From Phoebastria nigripes (Eukaryota > Chordata > Aves > Procellariiformes > Diomedeidae), in assembly GCA_035582835.1 (NCBI GenBank), contig JAYKAV010003044.1, positions 2,972,285 through 3,036,284 of the forward strand: 64,000 nt of DNA, written 5' to 3'. The position numbers and the translations under genes were made by a program. Below, piece by piece: positions 24,798 to 36,977 of this stretch; the first letter of the stretch is position 1; the number at the start of each line of letters is the position of its first letter. The notes below the pieces were generated by a model that saw nothing but the letters and a program-made list of their open reading frames with translations, was not told the origin of the DNA and searched no databases.

Positions 24798-27700
24798 CCG
24801 CCACGCCACCCACAAGTGCACTTTTCCCCTGCAAGTATCAGCTCTGTCATGAATAAGAAGGGAACTCATGCAATGATGGAAGCTGTGACTTCTGCAAAAG
24901 GGTAGAATTAGGTGCTTGAGTCTTTGGGAGTAACTGCTGATTTCACAATATCATGTTAGGTTAGAAGGGGTGTGTGNGGCGGGGTCTCCAAGTTTATAAC
25001 CTTTCTTTCCTCTGTCCTAAACTATTATATAGTGGATTTTGTTTTGTGAAGCACCTGCCATGTTCTGCTCCAGAACGGCAGAATTACATTTTTGTCATGG
25101 GTGAATGTGATTTTGAAAAGTGCTTTGGCATTTTGGGTGAAGGTGCTATGGAAATGTTCCTTTGATTTCACTAGAAAGTGGTAACAGCTAATACTGGCTT
25201 AGTGTGCTTTGGAGGGATGCTTTCACTTACTGTTCTGCACAGTAACTGAGACACTCACCCCTCTACTTGCTTATTCAAGTACCATATTATTTTATGGAGC
25301 CAAGAAGTACCAAAGGAGCAGCCTTCTCTGCTGTGGTTCTGTCAGGAGCACCTCATTATCTGTGACTGTAAAGAGCCAAGTTTCTATAAATTTACAGGAT
25401 CTGTATTTTCCTCAGCTAAACCATTCCCTCTGGACCTGTCTGTTGAAGGTAATTTTGCTAGAATCATCATGCTGGGGTATTTCACTCTTCCATAGCTCCT
25501 CAAGGGCCACTTGCACAGCAGGCAGTTTTTGCAAGAAAAATTAGGCAGAATTGTGTGTTTTTCAACCATTTTTCATAAATAGCACTTTTCAGAGGATGCA
25601 CTAACTTCCAAATAGCGTTAATTTCTTCATTGATGGCTGGCTACTCTCTGTTGGTGTTTGTGTTTAATGAGCAGGTAAAAAAGCACCTCAGAGCTATTGC
25701 TTGATTTCATGGAAGAAAGGGATAGTAATGGTGCTTATTAGAGTAAGAAATCCTCAGAGACTAGAGAAGACTGAAAGGTTCCATGTTATACCACTAGTTT
25801 AACTGGGATTATTGTACTACTTAAGATATAATAGGAAATGAGGAGACAGGAACTTCTCAGCTCTGACATGTTTCCTCTGTGGCATTTGGCAAGATACTAC
25901 AAAATTTTGTTTCTCGTTTTCCTCTCTTTCTTAAAGGGGATGAAGATCCTTTTCTTCTCAAAAGGGTGGTAGAAAGTTAAACTTAGTACTGCAGTATAAT
26001 ACTCAGATCTCTGGATAGAAGGAGCAATGCTGGTTCAAGCAAGTAGGTTTGTATGCAGAACTAGAACACCTGATTTCTGAAGGAGGCAAAGCAAGCAGCA
26101 CCCTGTTTTCTTTAGTTAAAGTTATGATTGCCAGAGTCCTCTTGGACTGATCTAGAGCAAATACACAATTCACATAGGCTACCCTTAAAAGCTGGCCAGG
26201 CTCCATGTTTGTGTGTCTAAATTTGGCAGCAGGATTATATTGCATTATGGAAAGCANCCTCCTTTCAGCCAAAGTACTTTTATTTTAAACGAAATGGCCT
26301 GCAAACCTGAGGTAAATAATAGAACTCTCTGGGAGGCAACTTTTGAGCACCCTTTTCAGAGCCAACCTGTTAATTTTTCCACTCTTTCCCAGTCATTTCT
26401 GTTCTCAAAATAAGATGCTGTGCCTGGAATCGCACTGCTTAATTATTTTAGGCGGGTGCAACAGATGGGCTGCAATTATTGTGAGGAATGGAGTTTCCCT
26501 TCAAAAGCTCATAGTACCAGAACACTGTTCCCATGTACAGCGAGACTGAAAGATGTGGTTTGAGGCACAATGCTGATGGTCAGAAAGGGGACACAAAATG
26601 GCATCTCTCAGCTAAATGTGTCTGCTCCCTGAGTACTCTCAGAGCTATTTGGTTCTTCACAGAAATAAACAGTGCTGTGTGCTTGTGGCTTAAGCTTTTC
26701 CCATGTTAGAGAAACCTGACCTACTGCTGCCTGTGTGCGAGATTGCTGGAGAACTGCTTTGGAAAAGGCTCTCTGTTTAGTCCTCTCCACTAGCACTGAA
26801 TCAGTGCTGTTAATGGGTGATCACTGCTTTCAGTTTTGTTCTGGCATGGAAGTTTAGCAGGTTACTTGTGAGAAAGACAAACAGAAATGGGGAGTAAGGC
26901 AATAACAATTATGGTGTCAAAGCCTGTTTAAGTATATGTGAGCCTTCCTCGTCCTCCTTCCTCTTTCAGAGTGCTTTTAGGTTCAGACCTGGATGATGTT
27001 CTTGTCTCTGATAAAGGAGAGCAGAAGCACAGGCTTCTTGGTGATGTGTCTTGCAATCAGGGCCTGAAAACGCTGTAACTTCTGTAACACTGCCAGCCTC
27101 GTGTTGATGAGTGTCCCATCATAAAGTTTTGGCAGTACAACCAGAGACTGCTAGTATGTCATTCTGCCTGTGGTGAGAATGGAAGGAGCGAGATTCTGGT
27201 TGTGCTGTGTTCATGGTCAGCCAGGACTATGGTGTGGTCAGCCTGCTAGGCATGCTCAAGGGGCATGTGAGTGAGTAGGAGCACTGGACAGTGATGCAGG
27301 ATTTCTGGACACTGTTCTTCAGCGGCCCTTGGTCCAGTTACTTCTCCCCTCTCTTCCTCAGAACCTACCTTCCTTGTGCAGGATTAACAACTTCCATGTA
27401 AACTGCTTTGAGATCTGGAATGAAAAAGTGTGCAAAGTGCAGGCCTCTTCTTTAGAGAGGAGTGTTGCTGAACTGTCTGCCTGCCTGGTGCCTTTTTTCT
27501 GGAATTTAGAAAGTGGATGAGTAACAGCCAGGTGAAATGTCACAGTTCTGTGCTGCTGCCTTCTCTCACATTTCTTAAGACAAACACACTGGCTGAGTAA
27601 ATGTTCAAAGTGGTGATTTGATTCCTCAATCATTTCCTCCTGAATCTCGATGCTGTCTACCATCTGCCAAATTGGACCAGTACTAGGTATCTGTCCCCTA

Positions 27701-28523
27701 GAGGGGAGGCCAGTGGTTTCAGCGTGGATTTGAAAAAGCTAAAACCCTATAGAACCACAGCTCCCATGGGAGTGAGTCAGTCCCGTGTCATAGGTTGGAT
27801 ACCCTTCTGTCTCAGGCACTTGATATTCAGAAGTTAATTTGGGGGGATCATTTGTCTGTATAGATCTAGAAGTTTTGGGGGCACTCAGTTGCAAGTGGTA
27901 GCTTGTCAGGAGCCCTGAAAAAAACCCCCCCTGCTTCCTAGCAACACACAGTTGCTGGCTGCTACTGTGAACCTTAGAGGAAGACTAACAGATGCATATA
28001 CATGAATAGAGCCAGCTCCTGAAGTTATGATTCATGGTAACTCCAATTCAGATTTGCATATTTTTCCATCCCCTCAGGAACTTCATGGTTCATGTAGTGA
28101 TTTTGAGCTCATACCTGCTTTTTTTTTTTTAATTCTGTGTGTTGAAGACACTACTGGCTCTCAGAATAGAGTAGGAGATAAGTACTTAATATTTTAAACA
28201 AAATAAAATTTAAAAAATATAATTTCACTGTGGTCTCCTGAAAAGAAGCAGCAGGTAGTAATGACTCTTGTTTGCCCTAGGGAATCAGAATACTGGAAAA
28301 ATCTGAGAGGCAAGAGGGATGCAACAGGCCATTGTAAAGTTAAAAATCAGGGTTCTGTCCAAATTATGTCTGAGTTCCATGTATCACTGAAGCTTTCCAG
28401 AGCTGAAAGACAGGAAAGAGATTTTGTCTAACTCTGCCCTTTGGTCTGCTTCCTTGTCAGTCTTATGTGCACAGTGAGTCTTCACGTAGTGCCGGGGCTT
28501 GCTAGGCTCCCTGAGAGGACAGA

Positions 28524-28745
28524 GGCAGCATAGTCTAGGGAGTAAGGTACTACTAGGCTGACATGCAGCTGGTCTGGGCTGTATTCCTAATTCTGCCACT
28601 GATCTGCTGTGTGAATTTGGGTGAGTCATTTCCTTTTGTGTTGTATGTCTCCCTCCTGCTCCTGTCTGTTTAGACTACAAACTTTTCCTACGAGAAGCTG
28701 CCTGTGCTGTATATAAAGCCTGCCTATGTGGAACAAATAAACACA
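28524..28745 (+). mobile_element. MIR-family SINE (ancient, amniote type)
   Basis: Strong resemblance to the MIR core: GGTCTGGGCTGTATTCCTAA, then TTCTGCCACTGATCTGCTGT, then a degenerate GTGACCTTGGG-like block, and later TGTTTAGACTACAAACT as in the 3' part of amniote MIRs. Divergence is substantial, as expected for an old copy. Ends are approximate. The comparison uses a remembered consensus. Confidence 0.75.
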
Positions 28746-29520
28746 AGTGTGATACCACCAATAAAAAGACCCTTGCAAACATGAAGGAGGGACCAGAAAA
28801 AAACATACAATGTGTTTTTAGGTTGTCTATTTTTAAAGACATTTTAATTGAAACAATCATGGTAAGCTACTTAAAATTAAATCTGTTTTTTTTTTTCAAC
28901 TAAAACGAAATTATTTTTGTAGAGAACTGATTTTCCAGATTTCCTTTTTTACATGCTTTGGTTTATGCCAAAGATATTAAGAGAAAACTATAATTTACAC
29001 CTGCTTGGTGGATGTCAGTGAGGTGCTTCTTTGTGTCTCTATTTCCATTCCTGATTTGCTTGCTGCTTGTTGTTTTCGCATTTCTCATTGGTCAGTGTTT
29101 TTTTAGGGTGAGGACTTTGATTTTGTACGTACCTTCTCTGTCACAAAGGGATCCTGATAATGGTTGGTGCCTATGGATATAATGAAATATAATAATTTTG
29201 ATACTTGAGATGTGAGAAAATGCTGGCTACACGTGTGGAATTCTGTTTCTGTGGCTAGCCTAGATATAAGATCACAGCCCATTATTACTGTCATCTAATG
29301 GAACTACTCCTTTAGCTGTAATAGGAGGCACTGCTACAGTGCAGGGGACTGTAGATTTAAACCCTGNTTAAGATTTGTGAACTAAAAATGAGCTCAAAAG
29401 AAAGTAATAGAGGAGATAGAGGCTAGTACTCAAGTGTTCCCTTGATCAGGTACCCTAGACAAAGTCTTTGCCTGCTGAGATTGAGGAGGTTGTGCTTAAA
29501 TTAAATACTATAAAAACAAA

Positions 29521-29529
29521 CACCCCCCC

Positions 29530-29583
<54 letters not shown>

Positions 29584-29664
29584 CCCCCCCCCCCCCCAAA
29601 AAAAAAAAAAAAACAAACAACCAAACCCAAAACCAACCAACCAACCAACCAAAAAAAAACCACA
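29521..29664 (+). repeat. Composite poly-C/poly-A tract with CCAA units
   Basis: In order: a short C run, about 50 A, 17 C, about 16 A, then CCAA/CAAA units. Such a composite is prone to assembly error. Confidence 0.9.
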
Positions 29665-32470
29665 CAAAAAAACCCCAACCACCTCAGTGAGAACATTTAT
29701 TGATCTATTGGGATTTAATCAACTTAACACTTAGCCTAACTGCATCTGATTCAGGTGCTTATTTGGAACAATGTGGAATTTGATGCTGATTCAAAAGAAC
29801 TGTTTTTACTATTAAAAATATTTATTATTTACAGGGTTTTGACAGTGATTTTCACAGGTTATGAATGGCATGATACCTTGTATGAATAGGCAAATCTATT
29901 CAGCACTAGAAAAAACATCTGGTGAAGCACAGCTATGTGGGATCTACAGAAAAGACAAGGTGAAGAGAAGGAGACTCTGCATTCTCTTTTCTTTTAATGA
30001 AAAGGGTAACAAAATTTCACCATTACCTAAAGCTCTCTAGTGGTAGGAGTAATGATCTGATGGGTTATTTGTGGAACACAAGGTTTTATGAGGAAAATTC
30101 TTAGCAGGTGTAAATGGACATAGGTCCATGGTAGTTAGTATAAACTTGCTGATTTATACCTGCTAAGTATCTGCCTCTGATGATTTTTTTGGGCACATAA
30201 ATCCATTTGGCTTTTCTCCCCACACTGAACCCAGCTTTTTGGATTTCATGTTGTGGAAAAATCGCCAAAATGCATTTTTATCTTGGAAAAATAATCTTCA
30301 GGCTTCAGTCTGGGGGGAAAAAAAAAAATCTGTATTGGTTTCCTGGGCAATTTCTCTGTTTTTCTAACTGGTTTCTATTAATGGTTTGAGATGAATCCCA
30401 GGAATCTGAAGCTGACTGCTTTCCAACAAAAGGGGGTGTTTAAATATAGTGCCATCCAAAGATGCTAGACGACAGGAACCACTGAGCTGTAGAGACGCCT
30501 TACGGCAAAAGATGCAGACAGAGCTCTCTGACCTGTTTGAGGACAGCAGTGCTGGAAGAACATATAAATACACACATGCACACATATTAATTGATTCAGT
30601 AAGAGAGCAGTCTGCTTGGATGCTACAGTTTAACTCCTCCTTTGTGCGTATCTAAGTCTGCTAGGCAAGCTGCAAAGCTCAGTGCATTAGGCAGAAAATC
30701 AAAAACCTCTTTAAGATTCCATCTAACTAAATATCTTGCATACCTGGACATTCACATTAATTAATTTATGCTCCAGTGCCTTTGGCACATAGGGAAGTAG
30801 AGCTTTCCAGCTGGAGATCCAAGACAGGAAGAAGTTGAGGAATTGCCTGCAAAGGACAGCCCCCAAATAACACTTACTGTTCCTGGGCAACCCTCTCATT
30901 TTGCTTCAGGAGTGCTTGGGCATAGCATAGCTTAGACCATTGCAGTGACTGCCACTATGGGGTGCTTTTGTGGACTTCACCTTTCTCTTTCCTGGAAGCG
31001 GGTTGTCCCAGGGGTATTATTAACTGTTGCCATGATGTTGTTTTATACATACCTAGTATAAAGGGTGTCAGAGATCTGCCATTCTCATACGCTAGGCATG
31101 TGTATTTGCCTCAGCTGCTGGTTTGGTGACTGCATCACAGGCTGGTGATCACAGTGGACTCCAATGAAATAAAACAAAGCAGAAAAACATCTGGCCAGAC
31201 CCTCAACTTGTCATTCTGAATATGCTCTTCAGAGAAGGCAAATCAGGGGCTTTAGCGTTTATGGCTAGGGAACAAACATTGTAATGCTGGGTCTGTAAGA
31301 GGTACGCGGCTTGTTACATCACTGGAATAATGACAGGCTTCACTTGACAGCCCTGTTATTGTGGTTGGGTTTCAGTTTTGTCCTTTTAGTTCACAGCTCT
31401 TGCTGCAAGCTGGATTATTTCAGGCTTGCTTATGGGATTCATTGCAGCTGAAAGATTTATTTTAATGAGAAAAGCTTTGCAACCAAATGAAGCCTCCTGG
31501 GAAACGCATATCCTCTGGTAATTCACATGGTTCTGTGTTACATTGCTCTTTTCCATCAGCAGGCAGCTCTGAAGGCTCCCCCTACCCACACCAGACCTTT
31601 CTTAGAAAGGGGGAGTGAATATGGGTGCGTATTTGTCTCTCCGAGTGTTACAGGTTGATCACACTACTGGCGTGACAAGGGTTATTTGAGCAATTCCTAC
31701 TAGAAGATAAATGGTGTCATTGTACATTAACCCTGAACTACAGTACCCCTGCCTTTCTCTCTTTTGCTGTTTCCATGCAAAGCTCTATTTCTGCTTATGT
31801 TTTTGGCTTTGCAGGATCCTTGCTACTTTTGCCGCTGTACCTGTCAATTAGCTCTCATTATTCCCAAGCTGTAGCATCCCCTACTACTTTTCAGTTCTAG
31901 GAATTATCCTTGCTTCTGCTCATGGGTAGATATTTTCTCCTTTCCTTTGATCATGGCAGAGTACTATGGATCCTGTATTTAAAGAAGATCTAAAGAAGTT
32001 GTTGGTAATAAGCACGGAGTGTTGACAAATCCTGTACATAAGGCCTTGTACTGTAATTTGTGTCTTTGTGTCAACAGAGCATTAATCCTGGCATTCCTTT
32101 TCAATACATTACATATATTTATAGCTGTGAAAATAGGGCGGAAGTGGCCACTTCCACTCCTGCTTCCCAGGGTTAATGGTTCTCAAAATTGCAATAAAAG
32201 GATGGAGGGTACCTCTTGGCATCAGACCTTCTTCCNGATCTGATATTTCCTCAGTTTATCTAGACTGGTGGTCTTCCATTCAGATTCATTGGGAGGTCTT
32301 TCAGTGCAGCCTGCAGCCATAGAAAACAAAAATGTTAAAATGGAAGAGATCGGGAAGAGGAAACTTCCTGGCAGACATGGCTTGCCCATTATTGTTTCCC
32401 ACAAGCCAATTAATCTTGTGACCCCTGCACTGTCTTTGGGCAGGGCTTTTTTNCCACCTGAGTCACCAGC

Positions 32471-32536
32471 ATTTCATATCTGAAATAGATATGAAATATT
32501 TATTTCATATCGCCATATATTTCATATCTGAAATAG
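32471..32536. repeat. Palindromic ATTTCATATC repeat cluster
   Basis: ATTTCATATC (32471-32480) and GATATGAAAT (32488-32497) form a perfect 10-bp inverted repeat with a 7-base loop. The 18-mer ATTTCATATCTGAAATAG occurs twice, at 32471-32488 and 32519-32536. Confidence 0.9.
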
Positions 32537-33610
32537 GGATGACTCTGGAAACATGGCAGCCTTTCTTTTCCCTGCTAGCCTGATCTGTGATGAGGATGGC
32601 AGGTGCAGAGCTCCAGGAAACAAAACCACTTGTGTTGGTACTGGAAGGTTCCTTTCCCTTGCATGGATGAAGTTGCTTTCTTTGGACAGGATTTGTGGTC
32701 AGGGTAGACAGCTGTATATGCCACAGTGGGCAGCTAAGGGATGCTTCTTGTTTTGAGAATCAATACCCAAAATACCTCTGGGAGTGAGGAAGGAGAAAGG
32801 CTAGGGAACGCTGGTCAGGCCAGCCTCCATGGAGAATCTAGTTAAAAATTCAGCTCCTGACTGGGCAAAGTGTTGACAGAGCTGCCCTTCCAGATCTCTT
32901 TGGACTGGCAAAGCTCTAGGAAGACAGGGCTGACTAGAGACTGTGCAGAATTAAAGAGTGAGGAAAAGGCCAAGATCTGTGAAATAGCCTCCTGTGTCCC
33001 TTTCCTCCTCTCGCTGTGAACCCCAGAGAAGCTGTTGCTCTTTCCTTCCATTGGGTGGTTTTCTTTAGGAGACTTCAGTGGGTTCAGCCTGAACTTGGCT
33101 TCTTTCAGTCAGGAAATAGCCAATTCATGACAGCAGCAACCACAGCGATCTGCATCCATCCCAGAAGTCATGCAAGAAACAGCCAGTAACCTCTGCAGTG
33201 CTAAAGCTAGGAGGCAGAAAGGTGGAAAAGCAACCTGGAATTGCAGCCTGGAAGGTTCTGCCTGTGGTTGAGAGAAACCAAGGGAGGGACAGGGTGCTGT
33301 ATTTGCTGTCTGTGCAATGGGAACAGCTTCTTGCCTCCCAGCCAAACATTTTCCAGACTCTGCTCTGATGACGCAGCTGAACAAAAGGCTGTCAGATTTG
33401 AGCCTTTCGTCTGGCTCCCTGGCCTGACAGAGACAACAGGAAAAGCTCCTTCTTCCACTAGACTTCTGGCTCAGCAACAGGCCAGCACCTCAGCTGCTGC
33501 AGATCAGTATCGTCTTTGTTGTGATGCCTGAGAATCTTGCAGCAGGTTTTCAGTTTAGGGACGTGGCGTAGTCGGAGCCTTTGCTGCATGCAGGTGGTTA
33601 TGGAATTGGA

Positions 33611-33661
33611 CTAATGCAAATATCTGAGGCTTGCAAAGACAAGCCTATGTTTTTGCATTAG
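33611..33661. repeat. 51-nt nested inverted repeat (hairpin)
   Basis: CTAATGCAAA (33611-33620) pairs perfectly with TTTGCATTAG (33652-33661). Inside it, AGGCTTG (33627-33633) pairs with CAAGCCT (33640-33646) around the loop CAAAGA. A 6/5-base internal loop separates the two stems. ATGCAAAT (33614-33621) is a perfect octamer motif. Confidence 0.85.
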
Positions 33662-36119
33662 GGTTACAACTGGAACAAGTGGAACATGTGAACATACAGG
33701 CTATTGACATAGCTCAGCTGATGAGTGTGGGAACTCAGACTGTGAGTGACTGTATGTATCTAATTACCGGCAAACTTCCCCACTTAATATAAATGACAGA
33801 GTTGAAGTTTGCAGTGAAATTTTGTGGGGCTCTTATCTGAAATTATTTTAGAACTTTTCACTAGAAACAAACCAGCAGTTACCTGGATCTGTTTTGGACA
33901 GTGTGAAGACCTGCTGGAGTTAACAGTAGGCTTTTTTCATGGTCAAATTATTTAATAATAATAGCTCCAGTTTCTTGGAATTTCTTTGGAAGTGTCTGGT
34001 TCTGTTTGCTGCTGGAGACAGGATCCTGGACTAGATGAAGTTGTGATCTGATTTAGTCTGGATGTTTCCAAAGTTTCCCTTGTTGCAGAGTATAATTATT
34101 TAGATGTTTATTTAGGTTTTTGTTATAATTATAATGCCCTCCTCTATCCTGAAACACAGCCCCCTCGGGGGTAGAGGAAATCTGTCTTCTGGTATACTAG
34201 ATGGTACAGAAAAATGTCAGAAGGAAAAATTCAAGTGGAGCTATTAAGTTTATCTCCATGGAGTGCCATGGGAAGGCTACTAGCTTGTATTTTTAAGCTC
34301 TCCTGTAAGAGTCCCACATATATTTAGCTCTGTTCTACAGATGGACATTTAAGAACAATAAGTTTTAATTCCCTTTCCCCAACGTTTTCTACTTGATGAC
34401 TAATTTGATTGTATTGTTAAATCCACTAAACACTGTTAATCATAAACAACAATAATCTAACAACAGAATGCAAGCAAACAGAAAGCTTTACTGTATTTTA
34501 TTTTTTAACATATATTAGCAGCAGCTACACTATTTCCTGACTTTATACTCATGTAATTTTCCTGCAAGTCCTGTATTAAAAGACTCCTGGCTAATTCAGT
34601 CACCTACATGGATTAGGTTGTTAGGCCTACACAAGGCCAGATTTGGATGGAGCCATATTCCAAGTCTAAAGCAACATTTATGCCTTTCATACCCATATCC
34701 GAAGGCGCTTTTATGGAACAGGGTGTTGAATACTCTGACTCAGTGTCTTTTACCATCTTGTCCTGCTTGAAAATAAAATAAATTTTTCCACTGGAAATGA
34801 ATTGCTTTTTTCAGAACTCAGACTTGGATTGATGTGGAAGAGAAATGTCTTCACGCTTACAGAGTCAGCAGAGGAGACTAACTTAAACCAGTTTAGAGCC
34901 TGTTCTAAATGGTTCAGCCAGCAGCCTGATTAAGCCGTTCCCACTACCTGTGAAGGTTGCTGCCCTCTCCAGGTTAGGCTGGTAAAGTTTCAACTGTTTA
35001 AATGGTGGCATGAGGGCATGATTTCATTCCATGCTTGGTTAGCCCTGCCATTTTAAGGAGTCTGTCCCCTCTGAACATCCCACAGCATCTAAAGAAGTAA
35101 TCCCCTAAACTGAGAAAATGACTGTCTGTGGTCTGCAGATACAGACTAAGGTGATCTGAACTTTAACTGGTCTGTGAGTGTATACACATAAAGGGTGTAC
35201 GTAGATTTTCTTTTGTGAAGCAGTGTTTGGAGTTTAAGAATTTACTGCTTCTTTCTCTGCTGTTTGTTATATTGATTGTTTTCAGTAACTGACTGCGTTA
35301 ATACTCCTAATCGTTGTGGGACACAGTGAAGTGGGTTATATAAACACAGTTAAATACATCAGTACAGGCTTTAGGAACTGGTTAATGTAATTTAACAGTC
35401 TTTCCCTTGAGCAAAGACTGCTGAAAATTCAGTCATTGCTTGACGTTGTTGCTGTCTCTTGGCACGGCTATCACGGCTGATACTATCTTATGAGTATGGA
35501 AAGGAGAAGAGCAGCACTGTGTCAGGTCTTCTGTGGTTAAGGTTACTGCAACGTGTTGGCTGTCTTGGTGCTCATCAAGCAACTACTAGCACAGTTCAGG
35601 TCTTGTATGAAGGGCTGAAAGCAGAAGTTCTAAATCTGACCCAGCTTTCCGTGTTCTGACCTCTGTGATAGGGGAACCTGTTCCCCACATTGCTGTATTC
35701 TGGGACTTTTAGTTGCATTCTAGGCTCTTTTGCCTGCACTGCTCCCACATATTCGGTCTTTGTCATTATTATCCTTTTGCTAAGATAGCTGCTGTAAAGC
35801 CCTTGCTTACAAATCACAGGACAGAGTAAATATTGTTTTCTAGGTTGTCTTCTGAGACTTGAGCTTGAAGTAAAACCATATGAGGAGACAAAGATCAAAA
35901 AACCACTGAAGGCAACAGAATAAATCCAGTCTCAAGCAGACAGCTGGATGAGTGTCAAACAAAGGAAGGAACAGCTGGATCAAGTAAAGCACAAGGAAAA
36001 TTAGTTCCATCCCTAGGGGGAGGGAGAAAGATTGTTTCGCGAGCCCAGAGCTGTGTGGGACCAACTTTACCCGATAAAACTTTTACATCAAAGTCAGGGG
36101 CAGATCAGAAGGTCCCAGA

Positions 36120-36142
36120 GGGAGGGGAAAGGGAAGAGTGGG
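36120..36142 (+). promoter_or_regulatory. Predicted G-quadruplex motif upstream of MXRA8
   Basis: Four G runs (36120-36122, 36124-36127, 36131-36133, 36140-36142) with loops of 1, 3 and 6 bases meet the usual G3N1-7 rule. They sit in a purine-rich stretch (about 36100-36245) 260 bases upstream of the MXRA8 start codon. Folding and function are untested. Confidence 0.5.
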
Positions 36143-36403
36143 TGTTCGTAGTAATTGTGCAGAAAGCGTTAGGGAAAGGAAGGAGGTGGNGTGTGAGTGT
36201 AGGGGGAAAGCAGAGTGGGGAGGTGGGGAGTTGGAAGTTGTAGGTGGAGTAATTCTGCAGAATATGAGCTGCTGTCCACAGCTTTCTGGATGTAAATTGA
36301 TGAGGTCATAGTGTTTTCCAGTTACAAAAAAAAAAAAAGTTAAAAAAAAAAAAGTCTTCAACTTGTTTTTCAAGAGAGACGAAAACACGGAGAAGCTGAA
36401 GAA

Positions 36404-36452
36404 ATGGAGCAACTAGCAAAACTCCTTCTGTGGCAGATTTTGCTTCAGCCAA
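36404..36452 (+). CDS. MXRA8: MXRA8 coding exon 1 (signal peptide start)
   Basis: The ATG has G at -3 and +4. It encodes [16 protein letters not shown] plus one base, before the donor GTAAGC. The spacing and pattern (basic residue, then LLLWQILLQ) match the known MXRA8 N-terminus, and the split codon A|GT joins exon 2 cleanly. It is too short to stand out as an open frame, so the call rests on splice and homology logic. Confidence 0.85.
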
Positions 36453-36921
36453 GTAAGCTCCTAGCTGATCGGCATGATGTTACTTGTTTTTATTTCAACT
36501 GTAGAGGACGGGACTGGAGGTTAGCTAGAAGATTTTGAACTGTTATCTTGTAAGATTTTGTTCAGATTCCTAAGTTAGCTGTGTTTGCGTCTGTGAGGGG
36601 AGGGAATCGTGGATTTCTCATGCTTTTTGGAGAGGAAAGGGGAGAGAATGGAGAAGTGTTTGAGGTTGTTTAAGTGGTACTCCAGTCAGCATGTTTGTGC
36701 AATCTATTTTTTCCTATCAGTTACCTTGATCAGCAAATTCAAAAACAGTAAGCTTGAATGTGAGTACAGTAAAGCTTGCATAATTAGATTTACATGATCC
36801 AAGGTTATTTTATACTTTTGAGGAGGCAGAAACAGCTGGTGTGTGTGTATGTGTGTGTGTGTTCAGGATGGAGGAAAAAATTGAAGTGTGGTGGTTTTTT
36901 TTTTTTTTTTTTTTTTTTTTG

Positions 36922-36977
<56 letters not shown>

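Larger units (their letters stand above)
16200..28520. other. Intergenic region, first part
   Basis: About 12 kb without a coding exon that I can support on either strand. It contains an A-rich run near 19227, the assembly gap at 21505-21595 with its T tracts, and an A-rich run at 24755-24797. The longest open frames have no recognisable domain or splice context. Confidence 0.65.
28746..36403. other. Intergenic region up to the MXRA8 start
   Basis: No supported gene. It contains the A/C composite tract (29521-29664), a palindromic direct repeat (32471-32536), a hairpin (33611-33661) and a purine-rich stretch ahead of MXRA8. Everything else looks like ordinary unique intergenic DNA. Confidence 0.65.

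Noticed and set aside
30449..30655. Short plus-strand frame with charged, helix-like content (MPSKDARRQE...)
   Set aside because: No recognised homology and no convincing splice sites or neighbouring exons; likely chance.
33109..33531. Cluster of five overlapping frames on both strands
   Set aside because: Moderately GC-rich unique DNA without domain or splice evidence; simultaneous opening on both strands argues against coding.
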